The notes: generated by a model not told the origin, from the letters alone. A stretch of DNA of 64,000 nt from Wyeomyia smithii (GCF_029784165.1 NC_073695.1:201829136-201893135), one strand, 5' to 3'; positions 44,119 through 57,354 are shown, numbered from the stretch's first letter. Program-made: numbers and translations.

Positions 44119-46268
44119 CAACCTGAAACTTTCAGGGCTGGAAGAATATTAAACTAGGTGTATGTAGACAAAATTTCAACCCGGAACTCTTTGGAGCGTG
44201 AGTTAGGTTGTAAAATTCTACAAAATTAGAAAAAAGAAAGGTTTTCAATATTATGCCAAATGTCTTCGAAGATTTAAATATGAACTCTTTTGGTCTAAAA
44301 ATATAGCACACATAACCAATCTTGATGTGATCACAGTAGGCATGGTTTGAAATTTGTAACTCGCATTCATGGTGACGTCTCGATTGTGTCACGTGAAGTT
44401 CATTTGCTGTCGATATAGGGGAACTGCTCCATTATTCATCTCGGCCCATATGTTCATCTCATATAGCATGAAAACACAATTGAAAACAGGGAAAAACGCA
44501 TATTTTCTGCTTAAAACAATCTGCTAATCCATGGAATGGATTCTTTTTAGTTCACTTCAGATTCCTCATAAAGCATAATCCTCAAAAACTCACTTAAAAG
44601 CACTAAATTTGATATTATAGTCGGGCATCTGCTCTCGAAAACTCATTTAATTCAATCACCTACCTCAGAAAACAAAATCTGCGCAACGTTCTATACGGCT
44701 ACAACGGGACTCGTTCAGCAGCCAACCAAAGTTTTTTCATCACTAGCGAACCACCTTTTATTTTAATCACTGAACAATATCACTCACTACACTAAGAATT
44801 ATTTAATCTTTGAAATGTTCACCTCAAATTTCCAAAAACAAGCTTGAATTAGCAGAAATATATGAGATGAATTTTTACAATTCCTAAACTTCAACTGTAT
44901 GTATTTTCATCTGTTTTCACTGCGTTGAAGAAAATCAAAAGTTGACAAATCATTTTCTGTTAATACGAAACAATCGTACTGAAAATGTGGAATTATTTCG
45001 ACATAATTGACATAAATCTACAGCACTGTAGTGGTCACCTAGGTTACCAATTTTGCACGTAAACAACTGCAGTGGATATCTAGGTAACCTACCACGACGG
45101 GCTACGGCTACGTTAATTTATAATCATGTGATTCATTCATGATTAACAGTGTGATGAATATGGGAGCGCCGTGAGATGAGTAATTGAGCAGTGATTCATG
45201 TTTTGCGATGAATATGGAAGCGTTGGGAAAAATTATTTGTTTTACAAAATTCAGGATAAATCTAGCTAATTTTACTGAATATACAATGCTGAACGATTCC
45301 ATAAGAGCAGTTATTCGTTCAATGATTTCGTGAAAATTTGATGTTTAATCCGTGCATTCTTCGAGAATATCGTCTTCATGAGATGAATAATGGAGCAGTT
45401 CCCCTACATATTTTTTTCGGCTCTGCATAACCTACGGCTTTTTGAAAAAATTGTTGGCCTTAACGTATTCCACGGAATGCGATATTTCATTAAATGTATG
45501 GAGTAGTGTGGAGGAATAGAAACAAATCGTTTTTTGAACAATGATCCCTTTAGTGATATTGATTAGTATCATGAAAAGTATCCTATTTGAAAAGAAAAAT
45601 CATTTCATCAAGGATGGAAAAAATCACTCACTCGAAGAACCACTTCCGATTTTTTATCGCATGGATTCGTTTTGTTGATTTTCATTTATCAACAATTATA
45701 CGGCTGCTTGGTTACAGAAATGAAAAAGAATCGTTAGTGATAATTTCAGGAGAATCAATACTGAAAATTTTCGTTTCCTGGAGACGAAAATTCTCTCACC
45801 GATTTTTTTTCAGTTCAATAGTTTTAAGCTGCAATTTTTGCAATACATTCAACATTGAATCAACATTGAATAAAATAAATTCGAAAGCGCGAAACGAAGC
45901 AAACAAATCAAAGTAATCGCAAGTGATAATTTTTCACCACAAATCCTCTTGAAATTATCGAAAGCGATAGAGAATCAGTTTGGACTACTGATTAATTATC
46001 ACTTGAACGATTTTTCCCATCCTTGCATTTCATAAGACCTAAATTCATTTTAAATATTGTAATAAATATATAAGACCAAAAGAGTCCACTTTTATTTCCC
46101 TTTAAAATCTCAATTTGGCATGATATCAGAAACAAAATGTCATTTTTTTTTTAATTTTGTGGAATTTTTCAAAATTACTCACAGAGTAAAACCTCCAAGA
46201 AGTTCCGCGCTAAAATTTTGTCTGCATATACTAGCTTAATGTTCTTCCAGCCCTATAAGTTTCAGGAT
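44119..46268. mobile_element. Long inverted-repeat element with a nested TA-MITE
   Basis: The left arm 44119-44306 pairs with 46066-46268: CCTGAAACTTTCAGGGCTGG against CCAGCCCTATAAGTTTCAGG, plus AGACAAAATTT..GGAACT, ATGCCAAAT and ACTCTTTTGGTCT and their complements. Identity is moderate (roughly 75-80% by eye). Poly-T and poly-A rich sequence outside may extend the arms. The MITE at 44418-45404 lies between them. Confidence 0.7.
44418..45404. mobile_element. TA-MITE, 987 bp, intact termini
   Basis: Perfect inverted termini of 25 bp: left GGGGAACTGCTCCATTATTC ATCTC, right the exact complement ending AGCAGTTCCCC. TA flanks both sides (44416-44417 and 45405-45406). TA duplication suggests the Tc1/mariner superfamily. 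It contains the empty site AATATACAATGCTGAACGAT (from about 45278), which in the 30.8-36.9 kb copy is occupied by the hAT-type element. No transposase ORF. Confidence 0.88.
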
Positions 46269-46380
46269 CATCAAAATTTTCGTTTTTTTTAAATGTATCA
46301 AAAACTAGTCATAGCCATCGTCAACGTAACAGGTTAATTAGTTTTGTTGGAAAACCATGTTCAAGCGAAATTTGCCACAG

Positions 46381-46660
46381 CTAGTTGCGTTTCACTGTAT
46401 CGTACGCCGCTTCAAAGTCAATAAACATATGATGTGTCTGCAAGTTGTGTTCTTGTAACTTGTCGAGGATGTATCTTAGGGTAAACATCTGGTCCGTTGT
46501 TAATCGTCCCACTCGAAAACCGCATTGGTATTCTCCAACAAAGGCGTCCTGCAACGACCTTAGTCGGTGGAACAGGATACGGGATAGAATTTTATAAACG
46601 GAATTAAATAGGGTTATGTCTCGATAATTACTAATGTCGGGTAACTATCAAGGCATTTCT
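46381..46660 (-). pseudogene. RTE-type reverse transcriptase fragment (central fingers/palm)
   Basis: The - strand reads, with shifts, NYRDITLFNSVYKIL, RILFHRLRSLQDAFVGEYQC, GFRVGRLTTDQMFTLRYILD and LQEHNLQTHHMFIDFEAAYD. This is the RT region from the N-Y-R-x-I block through F-I-D-F-x-x-A-Y-D. It is the very part deleted in the copies at 2.5 and 11 kb. Confidence 0.75.
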
Positions 46661-47509
46661 AAGACATTTGGCATAAAAAATTCGATTTCGGAAATTTTAT
46701 GCTTTTTTTTTTCGTCGGTTATAAAAGTAAAACTTTGGCTTTGTTGTCGCCTGATTGTTTCGCTACTGGAAAACAAGGTGGTGTTCAGTATCAGCAGTTT
46801 ATTCTGGCGAAGGAATATCGAAAAAATATCCTTTTGCAGACTACGCAACCGAAGGCTGCTTTGAATGTTTGTCTGTCTGTGGGAATTGAGTTTTGTGACT
46901 ATACCTGGTTTTAGAAAGGAGGCTGCCATAGAGCAGGAATTTTCATGGGGACTTCTCTGGAGAAGACAAAACTTTTTAAACCAACCACTTAACGTAACTC
47001 AAAAAGTCGATCGTCATTGGCACTCTACTGTACACTGCAATAAGAAACAATTCGAATGTTTTTCTCGAGTTGACCATCGACTGAATTACGCAACGGTTTA
47101 TTCAGTAGCACATACGTTGCACAGTAAGCGGTATCGTTAAAGATAACCAGAAAACATTCAATCTTTTATGTTGTTCTATTCTATTCTTTTTTCCTATTCA
47201 CCCGCTTTTATTTTCCCGGTACAACACAACCCGTATTGAGAGTAATTTATATGATGACCACGCACACAACTGTTTTTCTAATCCCGTTTTGCAATGATTG
47301 ATTTAGGTTACTATCTCTTCAATATTCTCAAACATCACATTTGTTACAAAATTATGTAATACATTCAAATATTGTGTCATAGTTTTACCTAAGTACTCGA
47401 AAAGCTACCGTACTCAGAAGGAAAAGAAACTATCCAATTTTTGTTTAGGAAAATATATATTAAAATGGGGAATCGTTATATGGAAAAAACGAAACTTGAT
47501 AGCAGAAAG
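46661..47509. other. No gene recognised
   Basis: AT-rich sequence with short frames only. Nothing was recognised. Confidence 0.4.
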
Positions 47510-49600
47510 CCAGAACCAAGTTTTTATTGTTCTATTTGGAGCCCCAAACAATTCTAAATTTATCGAAAGTCGATTGGTTTTGTCTTCGCTTGGCGCATTG
47601 CATTTCAAATTTATATGGAGATGTTTATGGAAAAATCAACTCTTTTGCATTTTCCATTCTAAAGAGCTCAAAATGGCTCAAACCATAGGTTTCATGACTT
47701 CAAATGGTAGGTTTTTTGATGCCTAACAACTTGGCCGAAGACACTAGAGAACTAGGGTGTCCCAAAAATATACTAGAGCTGTTCAAAGTTGAATTTGTCA
47801 AAATTTATGTTGCAAATCATGTTTTCTGCCAACACTGCCAGTGTACCGACGTCAGTCAGATTTACATCAGAAGTAACCTCTGAAACAAGTTGTAGATATT
47901 ACTAGAACATTGACCTAAATTTGTTTGCTTGAACCAGCTGAGAGCATGAGCATGAGCATGATTGACCGCCCGCGGTTGCTACTCCGTTATTGCCAGATCA
48001 GCTGTAATTACACAAAGAACCAACAGATGATGTTTGGGACCAACATGCATCCTCAATGTGTAAAAACAGGTGACCTAAATCTTTATATTAGGCAATACCA
48101 GCGCCGGCCGCATCCGAATGCAGGTCAAAGAAGAAGTTTGTATAGGAATATGTTGACGTGATACTCGCTTTATTGGAAGCCGAGAACACCTCTGCACTTC
48201 CACGAGAAATCACTGGGATGTTGGATAAAGGGGAAGGTATACAGCAGGGTTCGTTTTGCCGAACTAGTCATAAATATAACAAATTATGTAAAACAACTGG
48301 TCAAAAGCTAGAACAATCAAAAAATCAAAGCATATGATTCCTGAGAAACACATACTCCAAACTCCACAAACCACACTAACACTTTGTGGACAAAAATAAA
48401 ACTTGTTACTGAAACCCTGCGGAAAAAATACCGCGCACACAATTTCAACGATGAAATCAAAATCTCTCTGTATCTGTTTTCTCACATAAAGTAAAACTAG
48501 AAACAAGCATCAAAATATCACTTTACAATACAGACAAGACAAAACGTATACTTAGCTTTCATCTCTGCATTTTCCAGTTGTTTTCATCGTTTTTGGACTT
48601 TTCTTTAAATAGAAGTACAGTGGCAACATGCATGTATGCCTTCACACACTCGTTTAATCCATACAACATTTCAAAAAACTAAAACTATGTGGAGCAGCTG
48701 CTCGAAAAACACTCTCCTTATTGTATGTAATAACACCACACACTCCACACTTTCAAACCGTCGCCAAGACAGCGATAGAAAAAAAACAAGAAAAAATAAA
48801 CACTTTGGTGAATCTAAAAAGCAACGCAATAATATTCAATTTTCACAATTAAATTCACTTTTTTTTGTGGAACTTCACACTTTTCGCACTCAGCACATTT
48901 CTGTATATATGTTTAACAATTCTTTAGGTGTAAAATAACCGAAAATCACCAAACAATGTGATGATTTCAAAGCAGGAACCAGCTGGCCAATCTTGATCAC
49001 GGCCTCGCACAACCATCCGCGAACTTTTCCAAGAAAAAACAATTTAAAATTTAGAAAGTAAACTCACTCCGCGATTACATCTATAACGAACATGCACAAC
49101 TAAATTAAACAATTTTTCTTCCGATATAACATGCGAGCGAAAAATTTTTGCGTCCGATTTCGGTCATGGCTTGCTTCGACCCTAAATTTGTTTGCTTGAA
49201 CCAGCTGAGTGTATAAACTCGTTACGACATGCTACTTCTGATGGGAATCCTACCGACGTCGGTACATTGGTAATGTTGGCAGAAACCATGATTTTCTGCA
49301 TTTAAATCGACATACTCAACTTTGAACAGCTATAGCTCTTCGACTCTCTAGCTCTTCAGTGTCTTCTGCAAAGTTGATAGGCATCTTAAATACTATACTG
49401 TACCATGATATAGTGCATTATTGAAGTATTATTGAGCTCTCTAGAAAGGTAAATGCAAGAAAGTAGGTTTTCCCATATAAATTTTCATACAAAATTATAA
49501 TTGCAATGCGCCAAGCGAAGACAAAACCAATCGACTTCCGGTAAGTTTAGGGTTGTTTGGGACCCCCAAAAAACAGAAAAATCTTGGTTCTGGAAAATTG
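47510..49600. mobile_element. Long inverted-repeat element (arms ~400 bp) interrupted by an insertion
   Basis: The left arm 47510-47910 pairs with the right arm 49225-49600. Pairs include GAACCAAGTTTTT with AAATCTTGGTTC, CCAATCGACTT, AATGCGCCAAGCGAAGACAA, AACTTTGAACAGCT and ACCGACGTC. Without the 1.24-kb insertion the spacer would be about 100 bp. No ORF. Confidence 0.82.
47944..49186 (-). mobile_element. 1.24-kb insertion flanked by a ~29-bp direct repeat
   Basis: CCTAAATTTGTTTGCTTGAA CCAGCTGAG lies at 47915-47943 and again at 49187-49215, like a long target-site duplication. Next to the left copy is AGCATGAGCATGAGCATGA, which on the - strand is a (TCATGC)n-like 3' tail. Long duplications and simple-repeat tails are typical of some non-LTR elements, so this is read as a - strand, ORF-less 5'/3' remnant or SINE-like copy. 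Its family is not recognised. Confidence 0.65.
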
Positions 49601-50585
49601 ATCACTTTGCCCCACTCTAAAATATAAGCAGTTGTTTTGAATGAGCTTACTAGAATATCCCAAGAAAACGAGAAAATAAAACGAATTCCGTAAAAACTTG
49701 TAGATCTCAAAAACTAAAAAAAAAACAAAAACATTGAGTATTCTACAAAGTTACGTTCAGTTTTATGATCTACAACTTTGTCGAAAATCTCAAAGCTCCA
49801 ACGGGTAAGAGAAAGAAGTTAGCATCGCTGCGCCATTTTCCGGCTAGATCGCAAATTAATCTAAGCATCCAAATTGAAAACACAACCTGAAAGATTTCCT
49901 AATATCAAACTAACAAAATTTTCTTCTTCTCACCTTTGGAATTATTCTTCCAATCTCTTTGTTTTCATAGAAGTAATTATGGTACATCCATCGTATATAT
50001 TAATAAATCTTTGTTTGTTGCTGTAGAACTATAAACAATTAACTAAAAACGTATTTTCATAGAAAAACTGAAATATTGGAAAATTAATATTAAAATATCG
50101 CAAAAACGAGTGCATGCAGAAACCACAGACAAACAGACGTGCCACTCGATGACGATTTCAACGACCAGAAAAATAACGATTTTTTTGAAACTTTGCTTAG
50201 TGGGCAGTAATGCCACTAATGTCGCTTTAAGCAAGCGTGCACATTCATTATCAAAACTCAAAACCGTCAGTAATGCCGCTTGTGTTGATCTAAGCAAACG
50301 TGCACACCCATTAGCAAAAACAAAAACCGTCTTACGATAGTAGGTTAGAAGGCAATAAGCTCAAATGGTGGCGAATGAGTTTAACGTTTCGAATAAAGGC
50401 GAAGTTTTTCCAGGATTTTTCCTCGAAGAGGCACGTCTGTTTGTATGTGCATAAAGTTAGTATTCAAGAGCCATAAGATTTAGAATTGGAATTTGGAATT
50501 TAATTATTCTCAAAAACTAAAAGTTGAAGAGGTTGTATACAGAACATGACCACAAGATTAGTACATTCGAATGAGGTTAGTTTTT
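49601..50585. other. No gene recognised
   Basis: AT-rich. A short phrase is repeated at 50207-50250 and 50268-50310 (CAGTAATGCCxCTxxTGTxGxT...AAGCAAxCGTGCACA), about 60 bp apart. Otherwise featureless. Confidence 0.5.
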
Positions 50586-50946
50586 AAATAGTTTATTTGA
50601 CACGGCACGATACAATTTATGTTTAACTGAGCCAAGTACATTTTTTTTAATTCTCAATTAGCAGGGAAAAGAGGGAGGCCTTTTTTTATTCTCGCGGCCG
50701 ACTACGAGCTAGTGGGGATTCAAGGTGAGAGGAGGGGTGTTACAATTTTGTTTTTAACTATTTCATATTACAGAATGGATTTATTTGTACGTGGCTAACC
50801 AGTGATGTTCTATTTGAGCAGTTTTGGTCTGAGGTGTCTGTGTAAACATAGAGATGCCGAGTCTTCGTTTTAGTGTCTCCAGCCGGGTGTATCATTCTCT
50901 TTCAGTTTGTGACAGAAATCGTATTCTAGCAAATAGATAAAAGAAA

Positions 50947-53900
50947 TCAAATTTTAATGCCAGCATTTTTTATAAACCCGTATAGCTGTGTCATGTACTG
51001 GAGATCACCGCTTCCCAGAATGTCTCTAACGGGTACGTTCGGTTGTTTTCCTCGGGCCCGAAGGGAATCTATAAGCTCAGACCTAACACCACAGTATTCG
51101 GTACACGACCAAACAACATGCTCGATGTCATGGTAGCCATCGCCACAAACGCAGTGATTACTGTCTACAAGCCCTATACGAAAGAGATGCGTGTTTAACG
51201 TATAGTGATTGGACATAAGTCTGGACATCACGCGAATGAAGTCCCGACCTACATCCAACCCCTTGAACCATGCTTTCGTCGATACCTTAGGAAAAATGGA
51301 ATGTAGCCACCGTCCCAGTTCATCTGAGTTCCACGATGATTGCCAACTGTTGAGTGTTCTCTGACGCAAAATGCTATAAAATTCATCACAAGCAATTGGT
51401 CTTACATAAATATCGCCATCAATAGCACCCATCTTAGCTAAAGCGTCAGCCTTTTCATTGCCCGGAATGGAACAATGAGAAGGGACCCACGCTAAGGTAA
51501 CCCGGTAATTTTTATCTGTTAAAGCACTTAAAAACCGCCGTATTTTCCCCAGTAAATACGGGGTGTGCTTTACAGTCTTCATCGATCGCAGAGCCTCAAT
51601 GGCACTGAGACTGTCTGTGAAGATGAAGTAGTGGTCTATGGGTAGAGTTTCGATGATCCCAAAAGAGTACTGAATAGCAACAAGTTCTGCGACGTACACG
51701 GTAGCAGGAGCATTTAGTTTGTAGGAGGCGATAAAACTTTCGTGAAAAACACCGAAGCCAGTGGACTCCTCTAGATTAGATCCGTCAGTGTAAAACATTT
51801 TATCACAACTAACATGTTTGAACTTATTGGAAAAAAAATTTGGGATCTCTTGCGGTCGTAATTGATCCTGGATACCAATAATGTCTTCTTTCATTGTGGT
51901 GTCGAAAAATATAGCATTATTAGAAGTATCTAAAAGTGCGACATTGGAGGAATCGTATGAAGAAGGACTAATATCTTGAGCCATATAGTCAAAATATAAA
52001 GTCATAAATCTGGATTGAGATTGAAGGTCTACCAACCTCTCGAAATTTTCAATTACTAATGGGTTCATAACTGTGCATCGAATTAGCAACCGGTAAGAGA
52101 GATTCCAAAAACGATGTTTCAACGGAAGAATACCCGCTAACACTTCAAGACTCATCGTATGGGTCGACTGCATGCAGCCCAAGGCAATACGCAAGCAACG
52201 ATATTGTATTCTCTCTAATTTTATAATGTGCGTGTTCGCGGCGGAGCGAAAGCAGAAACAGCCGTACTCAAGAACTGACAATATCGTTGTTTGGTATAAC
52301 CTTAGAAGGTCTCCTGGGTGGCAACCCCACCAGGTTCCGGTAATCGTACGAAGAAAATTAATCCTCTGTTGGTATTTTTGTGTCAGATACCTAATATGAC
52401 AAGCCCAGGTGCATTTAGAGTCGAACCAGACCCCGAGATATTTAGCGACTAAAACCTGAGTGATCGTTTTACCCGTTAGTAGGAGCTGCAGCTGAGCTGG
52501 GTTATGCTTCCTCGAAAAAACGACCAGCTCAGTTTTCTCCGGAGAGAATTCGATACCCAGCTTAAGAGCCCATTCAGACAAATTGTCTAAGGTATCTTGC
52601 AATGGTCCTTGCAGATCGCTAGCCTCGCTACCAGTAATGGATACAACGCTATCGTCTGCAAGTTGCCTTAGCGTGCATAATTTGCAAGACATTCATTGAT
52701 GTCATTGACGTAAAAATTATATAAGAGAGGACTTAAACATGAGCCCTGGGGAAGGCCCATGTAACTAATTCGGGAAGTTGTCGAATCGCCATGTGAGAAA
52801 TACATATGCTTTTCTGACAACAAATTGAGCAAAAAGTTATTCAAATTTGGTGAAAGTCCCTGCGAATGAAGTTTCTCGCTTAAAACTTCTACAGAGACAG
52901 AGTCAAAAGCCCCTTTGATATCCAAGAACGCAGAAGCCATTTGCTCTTTTCGAGCGAATGCGAGTTGAATTTCAGTAGAAAGCAACGCTAGGCAATCGTT
53001 CGTCCCTTTGCCCCGGCGAAAGCCAAATTGAGTATCTGAAAGTAAACCGTTTGTTTCGACCCATTTGTGTAATCGTAAGAGGATCATTTTCTCCATTAAT
53101 TTCCGGAGGCAGGAGAGCATAGCTATCGGCCTATAAGAATTGTGATCAGAGGCAGGTTTTCCGGGTTTTCGAATAGCAATGACTTTTACCTTCCTCCAGT
53201 CGTGCGGAACAATGTTTAGCTCAAGGAACTTGTTGAACAAGTCCAGCCAGCGTCTTTTTGCAGAGTCGGGTAGATTCTTCAACAAGTTGAATTTAATTCT
53301 ATCCAACCCTGGTGCTTTATTGTTGCACGAGAGGAGAGCCATTGAAAATTCCAACATCGAAAATGGAGGCTCTTCCGTAGCTACTAAAAACGCGTCGCGA
53401 AAGGTCTTCTGTTCGGGGACAGAGTCCGGACAGACCTTTTTGGCGAAATCGAGTATCCAGCGATCTGAATACTCCTCACTCTCAGTCGAAACGTCACGGT
53501 TACGCATGCGCCTGGCGGTATCCCAAAGAGTGCTCATCGCTGTTTCCCTCGACAACGCGTTTACGAACCGCCGCCAGCACCCGCGTTTTTTCGCCTTTAC
53601 TAAGCTCTTCATCTGCCTGCCTAGTGCCTCGTACTTTCGAAGTAGGTTGACAGTGCCGTACTCCTTATACGCCGCGGACCTTTGCGCGTACAGCTCAGAG
53701 CACTCTTTGTCCCACCATTTGTTGGGAGGGCGCTGTCTAATCGTTATCCCGGGTATCGGTTTCGTCTGAGCTTGAGTCGCGGCGTCGATTATCAAGCCAG
53801 CTAAGAACGCGTATACTTCCTCCGGAGGAAGTTCCTCGTGAGTCTCGATAGATTCCGCTATAAAAGACTCATAACGCTTCCAATCAATATTACGTGTAAG

Positions 53901-54613
53901 GTCGTAGGAAATATTGATTGGGTTCGGGGGAGTTGAACCAATAGCAATTGATATAACGATTGGAAGATGACCACTACCGTGGGGATCGTTGATTACTTTC
54001 CACTGGCAATCTAACGCTAGTGATGTCGAGCAAAGGGATAGGTCAAGCACGCTTTCACGTGCTGGAGGATTAGGTACACGTGTCGCTTCCCCAGTATTCA
54101 AAAGTGTCATATTGAAGTCGTCGATTAAGTTACAGATTAAAGATTGTCGTCGTACAGCGACCCCCATAGCGAACAGTGAGAATTAAAATCTCCCAATATC
54201 AAAAAAGGCGCGGGAAGCAACTCTGCTATATTAGTGAGATGCCTCTGTTCAATCCGCGCGGATGGAGGGATATATGACGAAACCAGGCATAGGTCTTTTT
54301 CATTCATATTCGTTTGAATGGCAACGACTTCAATATTCGAGATCGAGGGGAGGTCGATTCTGAAGAAGGAATAGCACTTTTTAATCCCTAAAAGTACCCC
54401 TCCACCGTGTGAGTCTCGATCTCGACGAATGATGTTAAAATCGTGAAAATTGAGTTGATCGTTTGAATTGAGAAAGGTTTCACAGAGCGCAAATGCGTCA
54501 CAATTGTATGTATTTATCAAATGAGAACAAAGATCGAATTTGGGGACGATACTTCTGCAATTCCACTGTAATACAGTGATAAAATTCCTAACCTCTTTCG
54601 CCGTATTAGTCAT
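50947..54613 (-). pseudogene. I-like ORF2, two frameshifts
   Basis: Segment 54613-54137 has the endonuclease start (TVLQWNCRSIVPKFDLCSHL, APFLILGDFNSHCSLWGSLY). Segment 54167-52668 has GSGHLPIVIS, PIAMLSCLRKLMEKMILLRL, QFGFRRGKGTNDC, AFLDIKGAFDSVS and LPQGSCLSPLLYNFYVNDI. Segment 52692-50947 has RQLADDSVVS, RNase H (YTDGSNLEESTGFGVF, FTDSLSAIEALRSM, WVPSHCSIPGNEKADALAK) and the knuckle CVCGDGYHDIEHVVWSC. The frame changes near 54140-54165 and 52670-52690; the second lies just before the catalytic LADDS box. Confidence 0.92.
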
Positions 54614-55984
54614 CGAAAGATATGATAGCTGAAATGAGGGGCCAAGTTGCTGCTAGTTGCTTCAAAAAGGTTTTCACTGTAGGAAAAAGGGCAAGAAGAA
54701 TATTTTGTAGGGGATCTGGTATGTTGAATGTTTTAAATATCCAGTCAACAATATCAGAAAATTTTACGAACCCTGTTTCTTTTTTATCTACTGATCGAGA
54801 AATGGGTGCACGAGGGGTTTTTGGTGCCCCAGGAAGCGGTGGGTACTCCTGGTTTGATTTAAAATTAAAACCGGGAGGTACTTGCTTCGGTTTTTCTTCA
54901 CCGCTTCCTTTTTGTGTTGGCTTATTGGTCATTCCGCTAGGGGTTATCTTGCGTCCTTTGCGAGAAAGATTAGGAGAGTTGATCATTCTTCTCTTCCTAG
55001 ATCCTTCTGGCATGGCATAAGAACACCCTTCGACGGGATCGTCAGATGTACCCTCATCGGTTGGCAATAAGGAAAAGATGTTTCCTGTCGAGGGTGGCTC
55101 AGCCCTCTTAAGCATTTCTGCGAAAGGGCGCTTTGATCGTTCCTTGAGGGAACGCTTATTTTTTTCCTCGCGCTGTTTGTACGCGGGACACACCGAAAGG
55201 TCATGCCGAGTTCCCTCGCAGTAAGACACTTTTCAGTATCCTCACTGCAAGCGGTCTCAGCATGATTGCCTCCGCACTTGCTGCAGCGTGCCTTGTTGCA
55301 GCAGAAGGTGGCTGTATGGCCTAACTGCTTGCAGTTTTGGCAATGCATGACCCGCGGTACGAACAGGCGTACAGGCAGACGAACCCTGTCCAAAGAGATG
55401 TAGTTCGGCAGTGCGGATCCGGCGAATGTTACACGGAAGGAGTCCGAAGGGAGGAATTTCTTCTTCCCTTCTTCGATGGATACTGAATGCAATTGCTTGA
55501 CATCCAGTACCTTTACATCTTGAATCAGGGGGTTCTTGAGGCAGCCAACCCCGTGACGCAAAATGTCATCGACCGTGAGGCTTCCTTCGGTAACCACACC
55601 GTCGATCTCCACGTCCTTGGCAGGGATGTACACGCGGTACTCTCTCGTGAAGAGCTCGTAGCTAGCAATTGCGTTTGCTTGCTTCAAGCTACTCACGACA
55701 ACTCGCAGTTTGTTCGGTCTAACCTTTGTAATTTCGGTTACGTCCGAAAACTGTTTTGCCAGGTCCTTGCCTATTTGTATAATTTTAAGAGGCTTCTTTA
55801 TGGGCCTAAAAAAAAATACGAACGGACCTTTCGAAGCATCTGGGTAAGCTATCACCCGTGTTGCCGGTACCCTTGGTACGGGGCTAGGTAGCGTGGAAGG
55901 TAGAGGGGAATTGATGGGGGAGATCTCAAGCTCTTCCCCATTTGTTTCCACATCCAGGAATAGTTGCACCTGCATGTCGTCCAT
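54606..55984 (-). pseudogene. I-like ORF1, one frameshift
   Basis: The first frame, 55984 to about 55200, starts MDDMQVQLFLDVETNGEELE. It has the RPNKLRVVVSSLKQANAIA region and knuckles CQNCKQLGHTATFCC and CSKCGGNHAETAC. A shift near 55200-55230 interrupts the third knuckle. The second frame (55229-54606) completes the basic linker and C-terminus (WIFKTFNIPDPLQNILLALF). Confidence 0.9.
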
Positions 55985-56142
55985 TTTGCGGGAGCGTTAC
56001 GCTCTACCGCACACAAACGATAAATATTCGAATGTGGGGGGGGGGGGGTCAAGTAGTTGCTATTAAATTTGAAAAACAATTTTTCAAACTACAATGGATC
56101 AAAATAAAAAAAAGGCAGTAATACTAATACTAATAACAATAG

Positions 56143-56479
<337 letters not shown>

Positions 56480-57071
56480 GATAAAAATTCTAAAGTGAAT
56501 ACTTCACCGAACGTCTAAGTCACGACCTCACGGCTGATAGTAGGATTAATCGAGCGCCTCCGCAGAACAAACAATGACGATCCAGCTTCGTGTTGTGACA
56601 AAGTGGCCGTGTCCTACACGTGACCTTATAGATGCCACTTGTAGTTGACTTCCACTCGCTCGATCGTATGGTGGTCCGTGCTGCTAGCGGGGTAACAGCG
56701 GTGCGGGAGAATTATTCTTGCTGATATATCAGCTGCGTATCAGATCACTGGCGGGGTAGCCTGCCCCTACCAGTGTGCAGAAGATGTTTCTGCCGATATA
56801 CTGTAGGCTATTGTACAAAAACTAATCGACAAAAAAAAAAAACACCCGTACGATAACTCGTGTATTGTTATTTTGCGAACTCAAACGGAGATGAACAATT
56901 TGCGTCTAATCGAGACAAAAGCAAAACAACGAATGAATTTAATAGTGTGAAGTGGTAAATTTCAGTGATAATTCTTTCACACCTCTCTTTTATTAATTGA
57001 CTGGAAACCTTGAGCTTTGATTTTTGATTGACATTTATCGATGACACGGGATGATTCAAGTTCTCTTGTTA
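56480..57071. other. No gene recognised
   Basis: Mixed-composition sequence, more GC-rich at 56500-56790. No ORF, inverted termini or known repeat was recognised. Confidence 0.4.
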
Positions 57072-57354
57072 GGCGTCGTACACAAATTACGTAACGCATG
57101 AAGGGGGGGGGGGGAAAGGGGGGTGAGTCTGCGTTACTTGTTGTTACGTAGGGGGGAGGGGGGTAGTAGAGACAGTTACGTAGCTGTGATGTTTGCTCGA
57201 AATTGAAAATTTCGGAGGGGGGTCAAGCCTATCAGCGTTACGAAATTTTAGAGGGGGGGGGGGGAGTTATGCCGAACGTTACCTATCGTTACATAGGGGG
57301 GGGAGGGGGTGTGAAATCTAGATTTTTAGCGTTACGTAATTTGTGTACGATGCC
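57072..57354. mobile_element. 283-bp PIF/Harbinger-like MITE with G-rich strand
   Basis: The termini GGCGTCGTACACAAATTACG (left) and CGTAATTTGTGTACGATGCC (right) are inverted repeats over about 26 bp. They are flanked by TTA at 57069-57071 and 57355-57357, the 3-bp TWA duplication of PIF/Harbinger. The + strand carries about six G-runs of 6-12, so quadruplex formation is plausible. Confidence 0.85.

Larger units (their letters stand above)
50590..56040 (-). mobile_element. Second I-like retrotransposon copy, nearly full length, inactivated
   Basis: The 3' end at 50598-50616 (TTTATTTGACACGGCACGA) matches the 13.6 kb element. Coding order, domains and much sequence are the same, but ORF1 has one frameshift and ORF2 two. 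The 5' UTR is short or lost, ending near a G-run at 56036-56048, followed after about 100 bp by (TAA)n. The sequence has diverged enough from the 13.6 kb copy to be a separate subfamily or an older insertion. Confidence 0.85.
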
